Shown in pieces: positions 59,770 through 64,000 of a DNA stretch of 64,000 nt. The stretch is from assembly GCF_004745595.1 (NCBI RefSeq), contig NZ_SRLH01000001.1, positions 62,001-126,000 on the forward strand. The letters run 5' to 3'. The notes under the pieces were generated by a model. The model was not told the DNA's origin. It saw only the letters and a program-made list of their open reading frames with translations, and did no database searches. Each line of letters begins with the position of its first letter. Position 1 is the stretch's first letter. The position numbers were made by a program, and so were the translations under genes. This DNA is from Flavobacterium humi. GTDB lineage: Bacteria; Bacteroidota; Bacteroidia; Flavobacteriales; Flavobacteriaceae.

Positions 59770-62700
59770 ATGAAAAACCTTGTTTTTAAGTTTTTGCTGT
59801 TTTCTGCCCTTTCCCTGTTTATGGTCAATTGTTCCGTAAGCAAAAACAATGCGGCAAAAAATGATAAAGCAGCCAAAACTGTTGATAATTCCTCAAAAAT
59901 AAAGTTCCTTAATCAGTCAAAAGCCGGGTTTAATTTATTTGAAGACACTCCTGCGGAGAAAATATGGGTAGACAGTATTTATGCCTCGATGACTTTTGAA
60001 GAAAAATTGGGCCAGTTGTTTATGGTCGCGGCGTATTCCAATAAAGACACCGTGCACTTCAATGCTTTGGATAAATTGGTCAAAGAGTATAAAGTAGGCG
60101 GACTGATTTTTTTCCAGGGAGGCCCGGTGCGCCAGGCAAAACTGACCAATCGTTTCCAAGCCGAATCCAAAATACCTCTTTTTATCGGGAATGATGCCGA
60201 ATGGGGATTGAGCATGCGTTTGGATTCCACTTACAGGTACCCTTGGAACATGACATTGGGAGCTGTCCAGGATATGAAACTTATTGAAGAATTGGGGAGC
60301 CAAATGGGAAAGGAAGCCAAAAGAATGGGCATCCAGTTCAATTTTGCGCCCGTAATCGATATCAATACCAATCCTAACAACCCTATTATCGGGAACCGTT
60401 CTTTTGGTGAAGACAAGGACGAAGTCACTAAAAGAGCTGTTGCTTTAATGAAAGGTTTCCAAAACCAGGGCGTATTTTCTACCGGGAAACATTTCCCAGG
60501 GCATGGCGATACCGAAACCGATTCGCACCATACCTTGCCAATGGTTAATTTCTCCAAAGAACGCTTGGAGGATGTTGAGTTTTATCCTTACAAAAAAATG
60601 TTTGACCTGGGCCTGGCTTCTGTCATGGTGGCCCATTTGAATGTTCCCAGCTTAGAATCACGGCCTAATTATCCTTCTTCGATTTCTTATAATGTAGTGA
60701 CCAATATCCTGAAAAAACAATTGGGTTTCCAGGGTCTGGTTTTTACCGATGCGCTGAATATGAAAGGTGCGAGTAATTTTAAAAAGCCCGGGGAAATAGA
60801 CCTGGAAGCTTTCCTTGCCGGAAACGATATTTTGCTTTTTGCCGAGGATGTTCCAACGGCCATCCAGAAATTCAAACAGGCCTATACCGACACGTTGCTT
60901 ACCGACGAAAGATTGGATGCTTCGGTCAAAAAGATCTTAAGATACAAATACAAAGCAGGGCTAAACCATTACAAACCAATTGAGACGACTTCTTTATACA
61001 ATGACCTTAACAGGCCTTTAAACGATGCGCTTCAATATAAATTGTATGAAAATGCGATTACGGTTATCAAAAATGAAAACGAGATTTTGCCGGTAAAAGA
61101 TTTGGCACAATCTAAAATTGCTTATGTAAAATTAGGCGATGACAGCGGAAGCACTTTTTTGACAACATTGAAAAAATATACTGATGTCACTGAAGTTGCC
61201 AATCAGGATATCGACAGCCTGAATCTCGACCTGAAGCACTACAATACTGTTATCGTAGGATTTCACAAATCGGATAAAGCCTGGAAAAAGCATGAATTTA
61301 CCGAGAAGGAATTAGACTGGCTGCAAAAATTAGCTGCCAATAATAATGTAATCCTCGATGTTTTTGCCAAACCATACACATTGCTGCCAATCAAATCTTT
61401 CGACAGCATCAAATCGGTTATTGTAACCTATCAAAATGGCGATATTGCACAGCAGGTTTCCGCAGAATTGATTTTTGGAGCTATTGAAGCCAAAGGAAAA
61501 TTACCGGTTTCCATTGGCACGTTCTTTAAGGTAGGCGATGGGCTCGCTACCCAAAAATTGGACCGATTAGGATTTACGGCTCCTGAAAATGTGGGGATGA
61601 GTACCGAAGGATTAGCTAAAATTGAAGCGATTGCCCAAAAAGCCATTGACGGCAAAATGACTCCCGGCGCGCAAATCCTTGTGGCTCGCAAAGGAAAGAT
61701 CATCTACCAGAAATCATTTGGTTTCCACACCTATAAAAACGAGACAAAAGTCAAAAATTCGGATATTTACGACATTGCTTCCCTAACCAAGATCATTTCG
61801 ACTTTGCCAAATGTGATGCAGGACTATGATACACAGAAATTACATTTGGATACGCTTTTAGGCGATATGGTCCCTCAGGCAAAAGGTACCGACAAGGACT
61901 CTATAAGGCTGAAGGATTTCCTGTCCCATTATGCCCGCCTGCAGGCCTGGATCCCTTTTTATAAAACGACTCTGGATGGCAAACAGCATCCGTTGAAAAA
62001 GTATTATAAATTTACCGCCGGTAAAGGTTTTGAAGCTGAAGTTACTGAAAATCTTTACATCAGGAATGATTTTAACGATAGCATCATCAAAACCATCCTT
62101 GCCAGTAAGTTATTAGACAAAAAAGAATACAAATACAGTGATTTCACGTTTATTTTATTGAAGGAATACCTGGAGAAAACACGTCACAAAACATTGGATG
62201 CTATTTCGGAAGAGCAATTCTTTTCAAAATTAGGGATGAATAATACGCTTTATAATCCGTTGCATAAATTCGATATGGACATGATCCCGCCTACCGAAAA
62301 CGACACCTATTTCCGTCATCAGGTACTGCAGGGGAATGTGCACGATATGGCTGCTGCGATGCAGGGCGGAGTGGGAGGCCATGCCGGAATTTTCTCCAAT
62401 GCGGCCGATGTGGCCAAAATGATGCAGATGTACCTTCAAAAGGGAAGTTATGGCGGCATCCGCTTTTTTTCAGAAAAGACATTCAATGACTTCAATACCT
62501 GTTATTTCTGTGCCGAAGGAAACAGGAGAGGCCTTGGTTTTGACAAACCGCAACTCGAAAAAGAAGGCCCTACCTGCGGATGTGTTTCAAAATCAAGCTT
62601 CGGGCATACAGGTTTTACCGGTACCATTGCCTGGGCCGATCCTGAAACCGAAATAGTGTATGTTTTCCTTTCCAACAGGACTTTCCCGGATTCCAATGCA

Positions 62701-62775
62701 TCAAACAGGCTTTCAAAAGAAAACATCAGGGAAGACATCCAGCAGATTATCCAAGCCGCGATTATTGAAAAATAA
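59770..62775 (+). CDS. GH3 beta-N-acetylglucosaminidase / beta-lactamase-fold fusion lipoprotein
   Basis: A 1001-residue two-enzyme protein. MKNLVFKFLLFSALSLFMVNC is a lipoprotein signal. Residues about 75-410 are a GH3 domain of the NagZ type, with the motif KHFPGHGDTETDSH near residue 239 (NagZ's His-Asp catalytic pair) and LVFTDALNMKGASN carrying the nucleophile Asp near 328. After a linking GH3 C-terminal domain (about 420-590), residues about 620-1000 form a class-C beta-lactamase/esterase fold: SLTK (about 671-674, SxxK), HYARL (Tyr of the YxN position) and FGHTGFTGT (KTG-like HTG). It likely releases GlcNAc from wall fragments, with the second domain acting on peptide or acyl groups. 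bshA follows. Confidence 0.92.
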   Translation: MKNLVFKFLLFSALSLFMVNCSVSKNNAAKNDKAAKTVDNSSKIKFLNQSKAGFNLFEDTPAEKIWVDSIYASMTFEEKLGQLFMVAAYSNKDTVHFNALDKLVKEYKVGGLIFFQGGPVRQAKLTNRFQAESKIPLFIGNDAEWGLSMRLDSTYRYPWNMTLGAVQDMKLIEELGSQMGKEAKRMGIQFNFAPVIDINTNPNNPIIGNRSFGEDKDEVTKRAVALMKGFQNQGVFSTGKHFPGHGDTETDSHHTLPMVNFSKERLEDVEFYPYKKMFDLGLASVMVAHLNVPSLESRPNYPSSISYNVVTNILKKQLGFQGLVFTDALNMKGASNFKKPGEIDLEAFLAGNDILLFAEDVPTAIQKFKQAYTDTLLTDERLDASVKKILRYKYKAGLNHYKPIETTSLYNDLNRPLNDALQYKLYENAITVIKNENEILPVKDLAQSKIAYVKLGDDSGSTFLTTLKKYTDVTEVANQDIDSLNLDLKHYNTVIVGFHKSDKAWKKHEFTEKELDWLQKLAANNNVILDVFAKPYTLLPIKSFDSIKSVIVTYQNGDIAQQVSAELIFGAIEAKGKLPVSIGTFFKVGDGLATQKLDRLGFTAPENVGMSTEGLAKIEAIAQKAIDGKMTPGAQILVARKGKIIYQKSFGFHTYKNETKVKNSDIYDIASLTKIISTLPNVMQDYDTQKLHLDTLLGDMVPQAKGTDKDSIRLKDFLSHYARLQAWIPFYKTTLDGKQHPLKKYYKFTAGKGFEAEVTENLYIRNDFNDSIIKTILASKLLDKKEYKYSDFTFILLKEYLEKTRHKTLDAISEEQFFSKLGMNNTLYNPLHKFDMDMIPPTENDTYFRHQVLQGNVHDMAAAMQGGVGGHAGIFSNAADVAKMMQMYLQKGSYGGIRFFSEKTFNDFNTCYFCAEGNRRGLGFDKPQLEKEGPTCGCVSKSSFGHTGFTGTIAWADPETEIVYVFLSNRTFPDSNASNRLSKENIREDIQQIIQAAIIEK

Positions 62776-62835
62776 TAACGTTAATTTTGTCTAAAATCAC
62801 CTATTAAATTTTGTGGTTTTAAGTAAATTCGTAAC

Positions 62836-63966
62836 ATGAAAATAGCAATAGTTTGTTACCCGACTTTTGGGGGAAGTGGCGTTGTCGCTACTGAATTAGG
62901 TTTGGAATTAGCCCACCGCGGACACGAAATCCATTTTATCACATACAGGCAACCGGTTAGGCTGGCACTTTTAAACCCAAATGTGCATTACCATGAAGTG
63001 AACGTTCCCGAATATCCATTGTTCCATTACCAACCGTATGAACTGGCTCTTTCGAGCAAGCTTGTCGATATGGTCAAATTATACAAGATTGATGTGCTGC
63101 ATGTGCATTACGCCATTCCGCATGCCTATGCCGGTTATATGGCCAAGCAAATGTTGAAGGACGAAGGTATTACAATCCCAATGGTCACGACCTTGCACGG
63201 AACGGATATCACTTTGGTAGGGAACCACCCGTTTTACAAACCGGCAGTAACTTTCAGCATCAACAAATCGGATGTGGTAACTTCAGTGTCGCAAAGCCTG
63301 AAAGACGACACCCTAAGGCTTTTTGATATCAAAAACGAGATCGTTGTTATCCCTAATTTTATTGAATTGGATAATAAGATAACGGAAAACATCCATTGCA
63401 AAAGATCTGTAATGGCAAGGCAGGAAGAACGCATTGTGACCCATATCAGTAATTTCAGGAAGGTGAAAAACATCCCGGATGTGGTGAAGGTTTTTTATAA
63501 AATCCAACAGAAAATCCCTGCCAAATTAATGATGGTAGGAGATGGCCCGGAAAAAGAAGAAGCTGAAAAACTGTGCCAGGAACTGGGCATCAGTGATAAG
63601 GTGATATTCTTTGGCAACAGCCACGAAATCAACCAGATATTGAGCTATTCTGATTTGTTTTTATTGCCTTCGGAAACCGAAAGCTTCGGATTGGCGGCCT
63701 TGGAAGCAATGGCATGCCATGTCCCTGTTATTTCCAGTAATTCGGGAGGTTTGCCGGAAGTGAACATCCACGGGGTTTCAGGTTATTTAAGCGATGTTGG
63801 CGATGTGGATGATATGGCAGAAAATGCCCTGGCAATCCTAAAAGACGACACAACCCTGCAACAATTCAAGGAAAATGCCCTGAACACGGCAAAACAGTTT
63901 TCCATCGAAAAAATAGTCCCTTTATATGAAGGTTTATATACGAAAGCAATTCAGGAATCAATATGA
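62836..63966 (+). CDS. bshA: N-acetyl-alpha-D-glucosaminyl L-malate synthase
   Basis: BshA joins UDP-GlcNAc and L-malate, the first step of bacillithiol synthesis, a low-molecular-weight thiol used by Bacteroidota and Firmicutes in place of glutathione. The 376-residue GT4-family enzyme opens MKIAIVCYPTFGGSGVVATELG (GGSGVVATELG is diagnostic), and has HYAIPHAYAGYMAKQML, VTTLHGTDITLVGNH, and the Ex7E nucleotide-sugar motif in ETESFGLAALEAMAC, followed by SNSGGLPEV. The next gene overlaps its stop by 4 bp. A TAATTTTG element lies at 62782-62789 upstream. Confidence 0.96.
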   Translation: MKIAIVCYPTFGGSGVVATELGLELAHRGHEIHFITYRQPVRLALLNPNVHYHEVNVPEYPLFHYQPYELALSSKLVDMVKLYKIDVLHVHYAIPHAYAGYMAKQMLKDEGITIPMVTTLHGTDITLVGNHPFYKPAVTFSINKSDVVTSVSQSLKDDTLRLFDIKNEIVVIPNFIELDNKITENIHCKRSVMARQEERIVTHISNFRKVKNIPDVVKVFYKIQQKIPAKLMMVGDGPEKEEAEKLCQELGISDKVIFFGNSHEINQILSYSDLFLLPSETESFGLAALEAMACHVPVISSNSGGLPEVNIHGVSGYLSDVGDVDDMAENALAILKDDTTLQQFKENALNTAKQFSIEKIVPLYEGLYTKAIQESI

Positions 63967-64000
63967 AAAAAATAGGATATTATCTTTTGTTTTTAGGTGT
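63963..64000 (+). CDS. Start of an exported or membrane protein (cut by window edge)
   Basis: An ATG overlapping the bshA stop (ATGA) opens MKKIGYYLLFLG, which looks like the beginning of a signal peptide or membrane helix. Only 12 residues are visible, so no identity can be given; the overlap suggests co-translation with bshA. Confidence 0.6.
   Translation, partial: MKKIGYYLLFLG

Overview
The window is 64 kb of chromosome from a member of the Bacteroidota, almost certainly family Flavobacteriaceae and probably Flavobacterium or a close relative. The reasons are: many small protein families that I know mainly from that group (DUF6787, DUF6146, DUF6048, DUF6452, DUF6095, a 'CCC motif' membrane protein); a 901-residue TonB-dependent receptor with an N-terminal carboxypeptidase-like domain; a bacillithiol gene (bshA); lipoprotein signals ending in short SC/NC lipoboxes; and -7 promoter elements of the form TAnnTTTG. 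I found no rRNA, tRNA, CRISPR array, insertion sequence, integrase or phage gene. The window is ordinary core chromosome, densely coded, with intrinsic terminators in most convergent gaps.

Layout. 1-10.7 kb: mnmE (cut by the left edge), a TIGR02757 gene and lolD; an exported MsrA; small membrane proteins and lipoproteins; the serine genes serC and serA; and an acyl-CoA reductase divergent from a ferredoxin gene. 10.9-17.4 kb: ychF, an outer-membrane barrel, an FMN reductase, a lipoprotein overlapping a TIGR02117 gene, and the lone TonB receptor. 17.7-22.3 kb: the type II topoisomerase pair parE-parC. 22.4-27.2 kb: a leftward run with terC, a lipoprotein, a DinB-like protein, DUF6095 and murQ, then a zip transporter and a methyltransferase. 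25.3-25.8 kb is the only gene-free stretch over 300 bp and is made of repeats. 27.3-34.7 kb: RNA methyltransferases, an uncharacterised membrane protein / lysozyme-like pair (28.8-31.2 kb), the DUF6452-DUF6048 pair and rlmD. 34.8-38.1 kb: an imelysin-like/di-haem peroxidase fusion and a PhoX-like lipoprotein. 38.3-49 kb: rocD, small membrane proteins, an Smr protein, a sugar-type MFS transporter, a propeller protein with a RarD-like exporter, and an M16 protease. 49.1-51.1 kb: dnaK. 51.2-64 kb: lptD-ridA facing left, and a long rightward run of amidase, MCE protein, two Fe-S proteins around a HAD protein, a GH3/beta-lactamase fusion and bshA.

Common themes are envelope upkeep and cell-wall turnover (LptD, LolD, MCE protein, amidase, MurQ, GH3 fusion, lysozyme-like protein) and redox or protein-damage control (MsrA, ferredoxin, bacillithiol, DnaK, M16 protease).

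The most interesting observations are: (1) the two-gene cassette at 28.8-31.2 kb; (2) three sigma-54-like GG-N10-G sites just upstream of dnaK, a small membrane protein and a lipoprotein, the dnaK site also having two TGACA/TGTCA inverted repeats at enhancer-like positions; (3) three diverged copies of an intergenic repeat with a central hairpin, two of which overlap the TAG stop codon of the preceding gene; and (4) a 26-bp-armed inverted repeat in the gene-free stretch.
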